Source: Rotaria macrura
Lineage: Eukaryota > Rotifera > Eurotatoria > Philodinida > Philodinidae
Length of the DNA: 64,000 nucleotides
Direction of reading: 5' to 3'
NCBI GenBank assembly: GCA_900239685.1
Contig: OENT01000002.1
Location: 372,001 to 436,000, forward strand
Under the pieces are notes generated by a model, which saw only the letters and a program-made list of their open reading frames with translations, was not told where the DNA came from and did not search any database. The position numbers were made by a program, and so were the translations under genes. Positions 47,901-61,004 of the stretch are shown piece after piece (the first letter of the stretch is position 1; each line of letters starts with the position of its first letter).

Positions 47901-50626
47901 ATTTGTAACTGTATCAGTATCAATTTAACATAATCATATTCTTAGATCTTTCATGAAAAAAGAAAAGTTCATTCTTTATTACACATACATGAAGCAGGTA
48001 TGACATCTAAAGAATGTCTTTGCACATGCTTAGGTTAACAAACACTTGCAAAATATAACGAATAGAAGCTAAAGCTTTTCTCGATGTTAAAATTTCATAT
48101 ATTTACTATCAGGCTTAACACTGTTATCAGCCCACTGTCTTACAGAAAAAAAAATCGATTGATAAACTTAGAAATATTCAAATATGTTTTTAACAGAGTT
48201 CACTATTTTACCATGTTGTACAATTTTTATATTCTCATTCATCTATTTTGTTTCATCTATCTATAGAAATACTGTGATTTGTTAGCACAAAATTATAAAA
48301 TTCACGATGTCACAGACATGTTTCGTATGCAACGATATATGTGTTCAAGGTTTTTTATTGATTATAAAACAATACCTGAACAAATGCATGTTATAACACA
48401 ATATGTTACGACTCATTTTTTACCACTATCTCTAACAAGTATGGATCAATCAATAAGTTATCATGATAAAAACAATAATACTAGCAACAATAATAAAAAT
48501 CTTAAAACATCGTCCATACAAAATAATAATCATCACACAAATGTTATTAATGCAAGACTCTGTTTATTATTTTTTGATCATTTATCTAATGTTATTCAAC
48601 AGAGCACAGTTTGCTTAACACATCATGATAAAGAAGCAACGTTAATTAATATAAATTACCTTAAAGAATATTATCATTATAAATATGAACATTTATTTAT
48701 CGATGATAATTATCATCAACAACGGTATCATTCACATGCACATCATTATCAACAGTGTTCAAGTTCATCATCGAATTCCAGTCGATCGGTATGCATTATT
48801 TACCTAATGAAAATAGTTCTATTTTTCAAGTTATTCATGTCTTGCTTTCTTTTATGCTCATAATAATTTACACTTTCGTATTTTAGTTAAAAACTAGCGA
48901 GATATGTTTTCCTCTTGTGAAACCGAAAGAGAGCATATTTGAATGTCATAATATGTTTTTAGCTTTATCTATTATCGAAGATTTTCGTTTAAATTTGACT
49001 CAAAGAAACTATGTGAAAAAAGTTTCATCGTAGTCATCGAGCTTTGAGTTCAATGATTGCTAACTACTCAACCTGTGCATCATAATAAAGTATTCACAAG
49101 AAAAATATTTTCCACCCAAAGAAATCTTTTGAAACATCATGTGCATTATTTGTTTTGCTAGAAGATCTAGTCATGTCTATGATTTCCTATTGTGCACACT
49201 ATTGAATGAAGACAAGATATTGAAAATCTTAAGATTTTTGGATATGGAAGAGTTGACAGTTTGTTTCAATGATAAAACAAGATATTCTACTACATTGGAG
49301 AAGTCTCATGGATGAAAATGGGTTATTATCAGAATCAAGAATAAAATATTGGCGACGAAAATATTTTTATATTCTCAAACGGAAATAATTAAATATTTCA
49401 TATGGATCTAAATTAGCTTTATCATAAAACAAAAATAAAATCAATAATGACTTCATTTTGTTTTTATTATTATTTTTTTTCTCGATTAGATAATGTTTTT
49501 TTTACTTTTTCGAAATCTAAGTTTCACGTCGATTTCAAACATCGTTTCTTTTCTTCTATTAATTCAAGTGCAAGATACAGTGTCATAAACTGCTGATATA
49601 TACAGATTTTTCTATACGGATACTTTATGTATTCAATGTTTACTAATTCTAGACGAAATGATAAATAAAACGTAAGGAGTTAATAAATACAATAAATTTG
49701 CTCAAAATCAATTGAATTATACAAGCAGAAGAAAAACATTTTAAAGAGCTGATGTAATATTTTCTTTTGTTTTTCATCGATACAATCTGGGCGGTTTCGC
49801 AATGGGGTCATCTTTTAGTGCGCACAATAATAAAATGGGCAAGCGATAGTATAGTATTTGTTTGTTCGGATCTGAAGAAGTGTTTTTTTTTTTCGTATAC
49901 ACTTGTCTTTTCAGTTTCGTATGAAATCGTGCAAAAAATAATGAGTATCAGTAGTTTTTTGTTTCTATATCTGATGGTTTTTTCAGATGAATAGATTTTC
50001 ATCGAGACGGAACCTTGCGAAAATTTATTGATTTCTGCACTTTCTACGCAGTCTTTTGAGACAAAAGCTCGTGACGAGACTAATTACTGAAGTAGCATCG
50101 ATTATGTTTTTACCTTGACACCGATTCCAGCTGTCTGAAAGAAGGATAGTATATACATGTATGTATACATGACTCATTACTGAAAATCTCAACGAAGGAT
50201 TTCGCGTCTGCAAGGAAATCGTTTCATAACAAAACATGCGAAAATCGTTCAATCCGATCGATTGAAGAAAATATGATAAATTCCAATGATATTTTGAATC
50301 ATTTGTTCCTGCTGATATTTATGAATATAGGTTTCTATTACTAGTTAATATTCATATGAAAATAGTTTTAATATGTATATTGATTCTTTTTTTAGTCATC
50401 CCCATCTAGTTCATCATCAAATTCGTATAGATATTATCGTCCCAATCACAGTCATAACAATCATCGTCATCCTAATTCACAATATCGTCACCACAATCTA
50501 CAACGACAAGCAACAACTTCTTTGTCATATCATTATGGATCTCGAAATTATTCAAATGATTTTCATACAAATCAACAAATACTTACGAATAATCATTATC
50601 ATAATCAACGGCGACATCAATCGTGA
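41973..50626 (+). CDS. TENT5: TENT5 (FAM46) non-canonical poly(A) polymerase
   Basis: Four exons (41973-42975, 47325-47680, 48267-48788, 50396-50626) encode 703 aa against about 390-440 in vertebrates. The nucleotidyltransferase core shows IPICSSPPSSFPTLNLTPRH, the GGAAS motif in RLNGGAASYVL, and the metal-binding pair in YRDIDILIHI. Also present are NLELKFVEHLKRQWQFSVDS, ALDHLNKKLIATYAPEAMRG, RMQRYMCSRFFIDY and QQSTVCLTHHDKEATL. Role: cytoplasmic 3' polyadenylation that stabilises mRNAs, notably those of secreted proteins. Extra length comes from a roughly 130-residue Asn/Asp/Ser-rich insert across the exon 1/2 junction, an Asn-rich insert in exon 3, and a Ser/His/Asn/Tyr-rich low-complexity tail forming exon 4. 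Introns are large for this region (4349, 586 and 1607 nt). An in-frame extension upstream to 41930 is possible if a 5' exon exists. Confidence 0.92.
45844..45857 (+). repeat. Poly-C run (14 C)
   Basis: Fourteen consecutive C in strongly AT-rich intronic DNA. Could be real or a sequencing artefact of a homopolymer. Confidence 0.8.
46808..46868 (+). repeat. Intronic hairpin with perfect 15-bp stem
   Basis: AACCGTTTGTCTTGA (46808-46822) and its exact complement at 46854-46868 enclose a 31-nt loop. Inside TENT5 intron 1. The stem is short for a microRNA precursor; a MITE relic or splicing structure is equally possible. Confidence 0.5.
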
Positions 50627-53600
50627 TTCGAAAAAAAAAAGTAAATAAAATCATTGAAATTTTCTTTCACTCTCATTTTTTTGCTTCCTATCTTTCAAAA
50701 AGAACTTGATATTCTTGTTTTTTTTTCTTGTTTGTTCTTCTGCTTCTTTTTACTGTGAAAGATTAGTTCATATTGTACACTTAAGATAAATTTTCCCACC
50801 TTTTTTGTGTTATGAAATCTTACGATATGATGAAGAAGAAAGAAAAACGATTGAAAAGTTTAGATACGAATATTTTATTTTCCTTTATTTTCGTTGTTGT
50901 TGATAAAAACATGATCATGAATTTCTACAAGAAAATTCCTCTATCATGAAACTTAGAAAAAAAACATAAAACAAATGAAAACCAAAGAAAAAAATAACAT
51001 AAATATTTTCAAACAGAAAAAAAATTCTATTAACGTTTGTTGTTCTTGTTCTCTGTTCATTTGTTTGCTTCATCGGTTTTTTTTGTTTATTAGAACATCA
51101 TTATAAACAACTGCCGTTTCTTTTTTCTCCTCAATTATTTTTATGAATAGACAAAAAAAAACACATACTAAAACCAGCATAATTTTTTCTTCGTATTATT
51201 CTCTCATTTCTTTTGTTTATTTGTTCGCTTAACTCATGACATTCCCATCGTAATAGAGGAAAAGCAATACCACTTTTAATGCGGTATTTCTCTGGAAAAA
51301 TTTTCGACCTATCTTTGTTCTTTTCTATATATTTGTGTGTGTGTGTGTACTTCATGACGAGTTGTGTTGTTTATTGAATAGTATCGTTTCTTTCTACATA
51401 CTCTCTACCTGGTGATGAACCTATTTCAACATGTCTCTTAAAACTATATTTTTTTCTATGATCCATTATCAACTTTTTTTTCTCTGTGTGTCTTTCGCTC
51501 GTTTTTCTTCATGTGGATGTATGATATATGACGTTGTTTCTTTTTTCTTCCTCTTTTTTTTTGTGTGTGCTTTGTCGTTCTTGATCATTTCGTTTATTTT
51601 CTTTTGGTTGTATGTGTTGTGAAACAAAGAGCGATATAAAAAAAAGAGACACAGATTGAAAAATGAAATTTGTTGCATTATTGCTTATGGATTGGAAGAT
51701 TGCAAAGAGAAAATGAATCTGATGCAAACTAATCAGAACTAGAAGGACAGAAAATGAAATCTCATTTACCATATTGATGAATAGTCTAAAATTTCTGTAG
51801 AATGAACAATGTTGATATCTTGGAAACGTGTTGACTATTGTCAGAGAAGAAATAAAAACAAATATCACAATATAAACTTCGTTGATACATATGGTTAGTA
51901 ATTTAAGACAATGGACTGTATTGATTGTCTTTCTTGATTTTAATATTTATGAATGCAAAATCTTTTTTTGTTGTTTTATCTATTGCTTTGATTTCTTTAC
52001 GCAATCATGTGAAAAACTATTCCTACGATGACACTAGAATCATTGGTCAGCGATAAAAATTGATATTTGAAGAAAAAGATAAGACGTAAAATGATCGTTT
52101 TCATTCTTAGTACATACTCTCGACGAATAATTACTTCCTTTGACGTACAGATATTGAACTTAGTGTCCTATCAGTATAGAACAAAGATTTATAGTTGAAA
52201 AAATTTTCTTCCTACGTGCGACGAATTTTTCTATTTGTTTCCCAAAACAAAAACTTGTTCATACTAATCATAGAACAGGATTAAACTATGTTAAGTGAAA
52301 ATGCTTGTGCGTGTCATGGATTTATTTCGAAGAGTGATAAAAATAATTTCACCTATTCAACCACGAAGACTATCACGTTTCCAGACAACAATATAACTAT
52401 TTTTGAGCGTGTTCTCGACGAAATCCAGGATTATAAAAATGTGCTTGTCAAGTAGATCAACTTGATGAGCTTATTCTCTAGTTTTTTTAAAATTTCTGAA
52501 ACACAAAGAACCTCAGTATTTCAGTTATCTGCAGATATCTCCAATAGATAAGAGCTAAAGTCATCAAATCGATGTAAATCATATGGTGGAATTCATGAAG
52601 ATATCTTGAATACTTTTCAATAGCCACGTTAGCAAATGAATCCTTAATTTATGATCGTCATAGAATCTTACGAATCATCTTTATTATTGTTGTATGTGCA
52701 TTTGATGATTGTTGTTGACCTGGAATGATTCGTTTAGTTGATATTTGTTGTTCAAGTCTTCATTAGTATATTTAGGCGTATGTTTCATTCGAGTTCGTGC
52801 TAATTTATTGTGTCGAAAAAATCATACTCTAAGTAAAACAATCATCAATGAAACAATTGAAATACATATCATCAATCAATATTTGACATTGAGTTTAGTT
52901 TTGGGATTGATCATTGTGAAACTGAAAGTTTATTTCGTCTTATTAAGTTCATAAGAAATGAAACTTCGAGTATAACATCTATCTACGAATGAGAAAGATC
53001 AAGGTCAAGTTATGTTCTTCGCTAATCCGATATTATTCGTATTCATTGTTGTATGAAAGATCATCTAGATGCTAATTGCATAAATAAAATTTTAATGCAT
53101 GCAAACTTTTTAAATATTCGTGAAATATTTGAATTTTCATAAATATAGATATTTTCTCGTTGTAAACGTTGGACTCAAGAACCCCTTTGAAATATGTGGT
53201 TTTTCAGCTAAATTAATTTTGTGAAGCACTATGATAGTGAATTCAAGTTATTTTCTTGAATCATAAACAGCAGTTTCATTGCATCATAAAAAAACGAAAT
53301 AAAACATCTGCTCTCATTGCATGAGAGCTGCAATAGGCATCGGAATTGCAAAAACAAATGTTCAGCTTAAACAACGACAGCTATTCACTAGTTGAGATTC
53401 TACTGTACATGTCCCAATGAAAACTTTATAAATTAATAATATCATAATTAGATTCCAAAACAAACTTAGTTATCTTTAAGACAAAGTTTCTCGTTTGCCA
53501 TTGTGCTGTTCAACTCATCTTTTTTTCTTATTACTATTGAACCTAATACAAAGAAAACCTTGAGGATGATTGTTAATTATTTTAGTCTAGGAGACGTACA

Positions 53601-55027
53601 AAAACAAGTAGGCATATTCCTTTTGTAGGCGAGATTTGCATACTTGCGTTACGAAAGTGTTGGATCGAATATTTTCAATGAAAATCAAGTAATTCTATTG
53701 GTTCACTTATTGCATGTTAACTACATCAATACCCAATAGACTCATTGTGTTTTTCTCGATGAAGTCTATTAATAATTGGCGTATATTCGTCTGTTATGAA
53801 CTCGATTCAGTATGAAAATTCCATTCGAATACTTATTATTGAAAAGAATATTGATAGATTTCTTTGTTATTTTTAAATTTCACGAAAGGAATGATGCACT
53901 TATCTCATTGTATACAACGTAAGTTGACAAGAATCAACCATTCAATCATGTTTTTTGTTGTTGTATCCATGAAATACAGATAAAAATTCACAGCATACAT
54001 TCTATCTCATACAAATACCAATCATCATTAGGTTGACAATACCTATTGACAGAGTTCGTATTGAATATATTGATGTACTTAGTAATAATCATATGTTTCC
54101 AATATTTTATAATTTTATCTATGTTGTCGAACGAATAAATTTCAAGTCGATACTATATGAATACTACTGTACAACTAGTAATTGTCTTTTGTTTTCAAGC
54201 ACAAACAGAACTAAAACTATTAGGAAAACTTTGATAAGAATTCTTGATACTCTTATCTGATAGTAAATGTCAGCAACATTGATTTTGATAACATATGTTA
54301 AGTCGTTTTTAGATTCCATTGATGACAAACATTTAAAAAACAATCAAGAATAAGAACTATACGTAACTACTTTTATCTAAATAAGTATTCTCTTAGAAAA
54401 ACATAAACTAATATGTTTTGAAACGTCATAAAAGAAATTAAAACAAGCACGAAGTCTCAATGATGAGGTATACAAAAGATTTTCTTATGAAATCCTGACT
54501 ATGGAAGTATCTTCAATATAAAGTGTCGTAAGTCACATTTAGATGATTCTAAAAATTCTATTCATGTGAAGCACACATGTCTATCTCTGCTAAAAGTTTT
54601 GTATGAATCTAATATTGTTTGAGCATAGGATTCTAAATTAATAAGAATCTATTTAATTAACATGTCTAATGTATATATAGTCTGATGAAATTCTATACTT
54701 ATTTTTTTATTTTAGAATGAAAAAGACACAAGACAATGTTTTTTGTCTGCTATTTTTTCATCCAGTTTTAGAAGACACAAACGTATGAAATAGATGAATT
54801 TATTTTCAAAACCTTCTTTCATTGATTAAAATGAGAGAACAACACTTTATATTGATGAAAAATTATATGTTAGCATGAGATTCGATGACATGCATTCATT
54901 AAAAAATCAATTTTGACATCTCTGAAATCTATTGTATGGCTCTTCATCAACACACCAATCGATCAACAACATATTCCATGAGTCAAGCAAAGAGACACAC
55001 AATAGAGAAACGCATTGATCTTTTGTG

Positions 55028-55060
<33 letters not shown>

Positions 55061-55166
55061 CATATATACACACAGATATAGTCATTAGCAATGTTATGTG
55101 ATGCCCATCAATGCTTTGTATTGATACCATCATACGCCAGCTGTTGCCTTTGTTCACTAAACTTAA
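50627..55166. other. intergenic between TENT5 and K2P genes
   Basis: About 4.5 kb of AT-rich DNA between convergent genes. Open frames such as 51431-51622 (+), 51509-51868 (-), 52745-52954 (+) and 54033-54260 (+) are T/A-run driven and match no family I know. Short GT and T runs occur near 51335-51346. No gene supported. Confidence 0.5.
55029..55074 (+). repeat. (CA)n-(TA)n microsatellite
   Basis: Eleven CA units followed by five TA units and a mixed CATATATACACACA tail, just beyond the stop of the K2P gene; possibly within its 3' UTR. Confidence 0.9.
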
Positions 55167-56739
55167 TCATATTGAAATTCGATGTTTCTTCTGTGAATCT
55201 GCTCCGGATATATGATTGGCCATTTGAAGTCGATGAAAATTATGATATTCAGAGGGTATCTGTGATTTTCTTAATAATGCTAATTTATGATTTTCTAAGA
55301 CATGATCAAAATAAAGTAAATGTTTTATGTTCTGAGGTGATCGACGTAAATGCCAATGTCGTCGTCGACGCTTGGAACTAGTAAACAATGAAAACCCTGA
55401 ACAACAATTTCGTTCTGTATTTTTTTCAGTAGCACTGATTTTCGATTTCGAAAATGCAGAAGATGACGATGTTAATGAGTGCCATGAAGGTATGCGCACT
55501 AATGTATATGATTGTCCTGTTAATTGATGTTCATTTAGATTGTTTACATTCGAACAAATACGATTACGTTGCTGCATATGAACAGATGCTCGATGGTGTG
55601 CAATAGCAGCAGCTATTAGATCTTCCTCATTATGAGTTAGAAGAGCTGATACTCCACTGGTACTAGTATCTGATTGAAATCGTGCTAGACGAAGTACTAA
55701 TAAGTTCAATGACGAAGCCATTATGGCTAGGCCAAATAAAATAAATGACACAGTAAATACAAAATAACCCCAACGAGAATAGAGTGATTCTCCTGAGCGT
55801 TGCACACTAGCCAGCGGAACTAAATCACCAAAACCTAATAAAGAAAGTTGATGAAAGAAAAAACAAATTTGCTGGAAAATAATATCTAACTACCTATTGT
55901 CCAAAATGTAACAAATGAATAATAGATTGATTCAAAGTAGGTCCATTTTTCTTGTTTACTAAACACAAGTGAACCACATAGTACAAGCATTGTTGTCATG
56001 CCAAATTCAACAGCAATCAATTCAAAACCAGATACTTTATGACGACGAAAGCCAAATAAACGCTTTAGATGTGATAGTATAAAAGAAATAATCGTATTTA
56101 AACGTTCACCGGTCGATTGAAACATAATTAAATTCAGTGGTCTACGAATAAAACTATAAAACAAAACAACACCTTTTGTTAGTATAGACTTACACTCCAG
56201 CAACTGTATATGCCATGCAAAAAATTTTACCACCGACTGAAATTCGTGCAAAATTATTTGTTCTCGTTTTTAAAACTATCATAAAAAGATTTAGAACATA
56301 CCTGTTTTTGGTGTTGTGTGGCCGTAACCTAAATAGATAAGTTTCAGTTGAGAACAAGATCATGAAATATTTACCGATAAGAGTCACAACTAGTGTTGAA
56401 AAATAGAAAGCACCAGGAAATGTCCATTGTTTAGCTGTCCCCGTACGTACATACCGATTGTCAAATATTGTTGTGGTTAAACTATGAAAAATAGTTTCAT
56501 TTTGAATTGTATCATTTTTATATAAAATACGAGCCATTCGAAGTCTTAATGAGGCACGAATAAGAGCTTCTTCTTTCGATTCCACTGAAACATGAGACAA
56601 GAAATTGTTACTAAATAAACATATTAGCAAAAAAGAAAGGAAACTTACATGCATCAAATACAGCAGCACCAAACATCAAGTAGGCAAGCACAATTAGCAT
56701 TAGTGCAAATGTGCGCACGTTCTCTGTGCCGAAAATCAT
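55167..56739 (-). CDS. Two-pore-domain K+ channel, TASK-like
   Basis: Six exons (56739-56649, 56584-56375, 56328-56302, 56236-56194, 56141-55894, 55834-55167) give 428 aa. The start MIFGTENVRTFALML resembles the TASK start. TM1 ends LMFGAAVFDALES. The extracellular cap loop carries NDT and NET glycosylation sites. Pore 1 filter is TLIGYGHTTPKT, and TM2/TM3 include KIFCMAYTVAGVPLNLIMFQ and GERLNTII. Pore 2 filter is TIGFGDLVPL, followed by TM4 (FVFTVSFILFGLAIMASSLN) and VLRLARF, the counterpart of the TASK VLRFMT gating element. A Ser/Arg-rich cytosolic tail with KRRRRHWHLRR follows. Exon 3 is a 27-nt microexon encoding the first filter. Role: background K+ leak in the plasma membrane. An acceptor-like CTCTCAG 24 nt upstream implies an untranslated 5' exon or a short in-frame extension. 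Confidence 0.93.
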
Positions 56740-56941
56740 TCGACAAGCGACGGTTTTGAACCCTGAGAGTAAAAAATCTTACAACATTCAACAAGAGACC
56801 AGCATAGTATTAATATGATACTTTGTTATATCTGAAGTACATCAATATTAATAATAGAGAACAAAATTGATTCGATACTTGGTGAAATATTTGCAAGTAC
56901 TAGATAATTTCGTTCTGTCTTATAGAAATTGCCTTTCTTTA

Positions 56942-56963
56942 TCTCTCTCTCTCTCTCTCTCTC
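56942..56963 (+). repeat. (TC)n microsatellite
   Basis: Eleven TC units, followed shortly by short CA runs, upstream of the K2P gene. Confidence 0.9.
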
Positions 56964-57337
56964 AGAAACACACACATACACACAATCATCTGTCATTTCA
57001 ATAATGAAAGTGCCACTCTACTCATCTACACCGTCGTAAAGCAGTCGGACAGTCACAAATAGAAAATCGGAGAATACGACAAGAAGGACGACAAGTAGAG
57101 AATAAGTGAGAGGGGGAATAGAAGAAGAAGACGAAGAGGATAGAAAGAAAAGCATAGAGCATCTTCCTTGAGTTACTTGTGGTGCTAGTGACGATCCTAT
57201 AAAAAAAATGAAGAAAACATTTTTCTCTACTTTCTCAGCACGAGTCTTCTTGTTAGTGTTAACACGAGTGATGGCGATCCCCTTGCGTGTTTGGACTATA
57301 ACGGCTATCCAACGATATAATAAATACTATTTTTGTC

Positions 57338-57441
57338 TCAGTTTGTAACACGTCTAGTTCTATGAATACTCATCATTCGTTGTATTTGATTAGAATTGTT
57401 CGCCAATACATTCTCGTCGTCATCAGGCACTGTGAAATCAT
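57338..57441 (-). other. Possible coding exon upstream of K2P
   Basis: After a T-rich tract ending TTTCAG the minus strand reads DFTVPDDDENVLANNSNQIQ then RMMSIHRTRRVTN and TGA. The protein-like, acidic composition suggests a terminal exon of an unrecognised minus-strand gene, or a 5' exon whose donor I missed. No partner exon found. Confidence 0.22.
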
Positions 57442-57969
57442 CTGAAAAAAAATGCTATGCATTTATTCATTCATGCACACAGAAAAATATGCTAAGACCA
57501 ACACTAGTTAAATTTCGGATAATAGTTTTCATAGATATCTGAAAATAACAGTCAAACATTTTCTTTTATTATCCCTGTTATTCAAAGAGTATCTATAAAA
57601 TTCGGAACTTTTCATTCAAAAGAAGAAATAATTCACTATTATAAAAAAAAAGTCGATTTTAAAACAAACAAACGAGTAAAAGAAATATACAGAACATAGA
57701 GAAATTCAATCGAAAAAGTGCTACACATTTCTTAAGAAATATATATGTATTCAAATGTATGATACTATTAGAATATTTTACTTCAAAGGTGTATATAATT
57801 GACCTGTTCATGCACGAATCAAAGCAGAGATATTACAGAAATGAGCAAGTTTTGTTTTCTTAAGAAAATGAAGCTTGTGTAACTACACCTTTCAAATTTT
57901 ATATTCAGCAGATCATTTCTTTTTTTCTTCTTTACTCTGTTAAAAGAACAATATCCTGACAATCACGCT

Positions 57970-58010
57970 CTAGAAAAACAAGCAGTACTATTGTACTGCT
58001 TGTCTCTAGC
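57970..58010 (+). repeat. Tight hairpin, 11-bp perfect stem
   Basis: ACAAGCAGTAC (57978-57988), loop TATT, and GTACTGCTTGT (57993-58003), with near-complementary CTAGA/TCTAG words just outside. No T-run terminator follows. Could be a small foldback relic. Confidence 0.55.
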
Positions 58011-61004
58011 ATATTCTATATTTAATACACAACTTTTTTCATGAAACTAACCTTGTGTTACAGATGCACGTGTGAAATGTTCTCTAGCAATCTTGTCAAA
58101 TCAGATTATTAACTATCGCTATAATCGATTGCCTAAATGTAAATGAATTAGCAATACATAAGAACTAATAATTGATTGATTTTCTCGATTCATAATTGTA
58201 TTAAAATAAATTTGTTGAAATAGATACATGTTTATGATTTACAATAATGACTACATTATTGTTTTTATTTTAATTACTTGAAAAAAATCGTAGGGGACAT
58301 CGGTATGTTAATTGATCACATCTCTACTAAAGAACTTCACGTCATATCCCAATGGAAATATGATTCATTTTCTATTTCTATTTCTATTTATTTATTTATT
58401 TTAGAGAAACTAATCAACAATAGAATCCAAGGCATACACATCCATCCTTCTATGCGTGCTTGATTTTGTAACTACAGATTGAATCTCTGCTTTTTAGCTA
58501 TCATTATTTTTTTCTTCTTTTGATTATCTATCTTGTCGACGTGTTCTCTATGTCTTTTGAATTGTTTCAATATTATTATGATTTTTATTAATACTAGTAC
58601 TCATTCTTTTCCTTCATGCACACTTGAACGGACCTACCTATAATTTAATTATAGGCTTATGTAGTTTACGGAAAATATGGTGATCGTAATTAAATATTAT
58701 ATAAGAAGACATAACCTTCAGCAAAATTGAAATGATTGCATTAAGCATAATTAATTATCGCTAACAGAACAAAGCAAAGGAAAAGCAAAACTTGTCATCG
58801 ATGTCCTTTTTTTCTTTTCATCTCATTGCTTCCTAGCCATGAGTGTGCATTCTGATTAATTGAATTCATTTTACACATGATGACTTACAACAGCAACATA
58901 ATAAAAATAATAAAAAGCAACCAACCTAAACGAGATAATATATGAAAACATGTTGATATATACATATCCACATGTCCTATTATCAAAGAAAAAAATTTCT
59001 TCTATTATAAATTGTTATTTTTTCCTGGCAGCAGTATCTCATTGAAGATAAATATTTAGTTCCTTGTTGTCGTATGTAATAAAAAAAAACGAACCAGTAA
59101 CAACAATAAAATGTTGCTACTATGATTTTTTCAACTATCATGTATATTCAAGTTGTTTGAGAGTAAATACTAAGTCTTTGATGTAAAAGAAAGAGTTGAA
59201 TATATTAGATTCAATTATTGATTAGGAATTTTTATAAGGTGAAAGAAAAAAAAGAATTTTTTTAATTTGATTGAGAAATTGTGACACATAAACAATACCA
59301 TATATCTACCACTTTCTAAAGAGAGAAAAACCCAATCTCTTTTCTTTACTGTTTTCTATTCATTATTATAACCTGTATGGCAGCTGTTACGAATTCTGAC
59401 ATCAACACAATGATGAATAGTAATGTTAAACTTTTTTTTTCTACGACTATACTAAAAACGATATTTCAATGTATAGAAACAACAAAAAGTAACACATTAA
59501 CAAATATGGTCAACAAGGTCATTGCTTGTGACTATATTTATATACATATATGTAGATATGAAGAACCATTTTATGTATAATGTCATAATAAAACATAATC
59601 AACACAAAGATTATTATAGAAGCACACGTTTTTTAGATGGAAATAGGTGTTCAAGGACGATTATAAAGAGAAACTGCTCTTACTCATGTATATTAATTTA
59701 AATGAAATTGTTCTTATTTGTTTAAATGTGAGTATTGATGAACTCATAAATTAATTTGGGAATTCTTTCAAGAAATCATCCGATCTCGAATATAAATTTC
59801 ATGTCAATGCTAACTTATATCATCCAATTGAGCTTCGACAAAAGTTTCTATATTTTACTTGATCAAACTAAATATTCAGCTTTTTAGAATGAGCTTGTTA
59901 ATTATACATATCATAAAATGTATGCATATGAAATTATGTGCATTGAATTAATTCTGTGACTCAAAAATTTCAGAATTTTGTTTCTTTTTAAGAAAGAATT
60001 TGTGACGTTCAGTCATGTGAACATGAGAACCATTAAGAAAGTTACTTTACGTAAGTTGACTGCTCCCTATGGATTCTTCTTTTTTTTTCTTAATAATTCA
60101 TTTTTAAATCTGCTTCCTTTTATATTCAACAATAGTTTTCTATGGTTAAATCATAGACAGGAACATACTCTTATTGAATGTCATAATACAACATGTGTCA
60201 ATTCATCTAATAGAAAACATCAACTGTATGCGTGAAGCTTAAAACATATATGTCTATGAAGATAATATATTCGTTGATTTTTTTTTCTTCATATCTTCTT
60301 TCTTATTATTATCCTCTTATCATTACAGCTATTTTCAACGTCCAACAAAGTTCAGTTTACAATAACAACGCAGCATTGAACGCGAATGACATTAATGATG
60401 AGATCAAAGTATATATTTGCGAAGCATGAGTGCTATTTAAAAGAAAAGGACGCATGAAATAAAATATTTTATGTGACTATCTATCTTTGAGCAAATTCAT
60501 TGAAAGAAAAACAAAAAGAAGAAATGACTCTCTTACTTTCATTTATACTTATTATCTTCAAAATTTGAAGATGATTACTTCACGATATAGATTCTTATGA
60601 GAGGAAAAGAAGAGGTTTCTTTTTGAAAACTTTTTATAATGGACCAACAATTATTTCTTTGTTCTAACGTACTGTTTCGAGCAAATCTTTTAATTATTAG
60701 ACGAAATCCGTTTCCTCTATGAACAGGAAAGAACCGGACATAGATCAATCCATCCAATCAATTTATAGAATTTCCTTATTAACATAGATTGATTTAGCAT
60801 TGCAACTTGTTTATTTTCTATCGACGTATACGAATGTTGCAGAAAGTTTTTATCCAAGTCCATGTGTATGTAATACAATCTATTTTGTATTATCTATCAG
60901 AGAATAAAAATCCTCGTTATTTACATTCAAAATAAATAAGGTAATACAAAAAAAAAGACGAATAACTAACAAAATATATGCATCTAGATTTATCACAACG
61001 AACA

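Larger units (their letters stand above)
56740..61004. other. intergenic between FBXL4-like and K2P genes
   Basis: About 4.3 kb, AT-rich, apart from the small items listed here. Plus-strand frames at 58278-58463, 59377-59580 and 59978-60429 are T-rich and have no family or splice support. Confidence 0.45.

Noticed and set aside
51431-51868. Opposed open frames in T-rich DNA
   Set aside because: Both are driven by T/A homopolymer runs and give low-complexity Phe/Lys-rich products.
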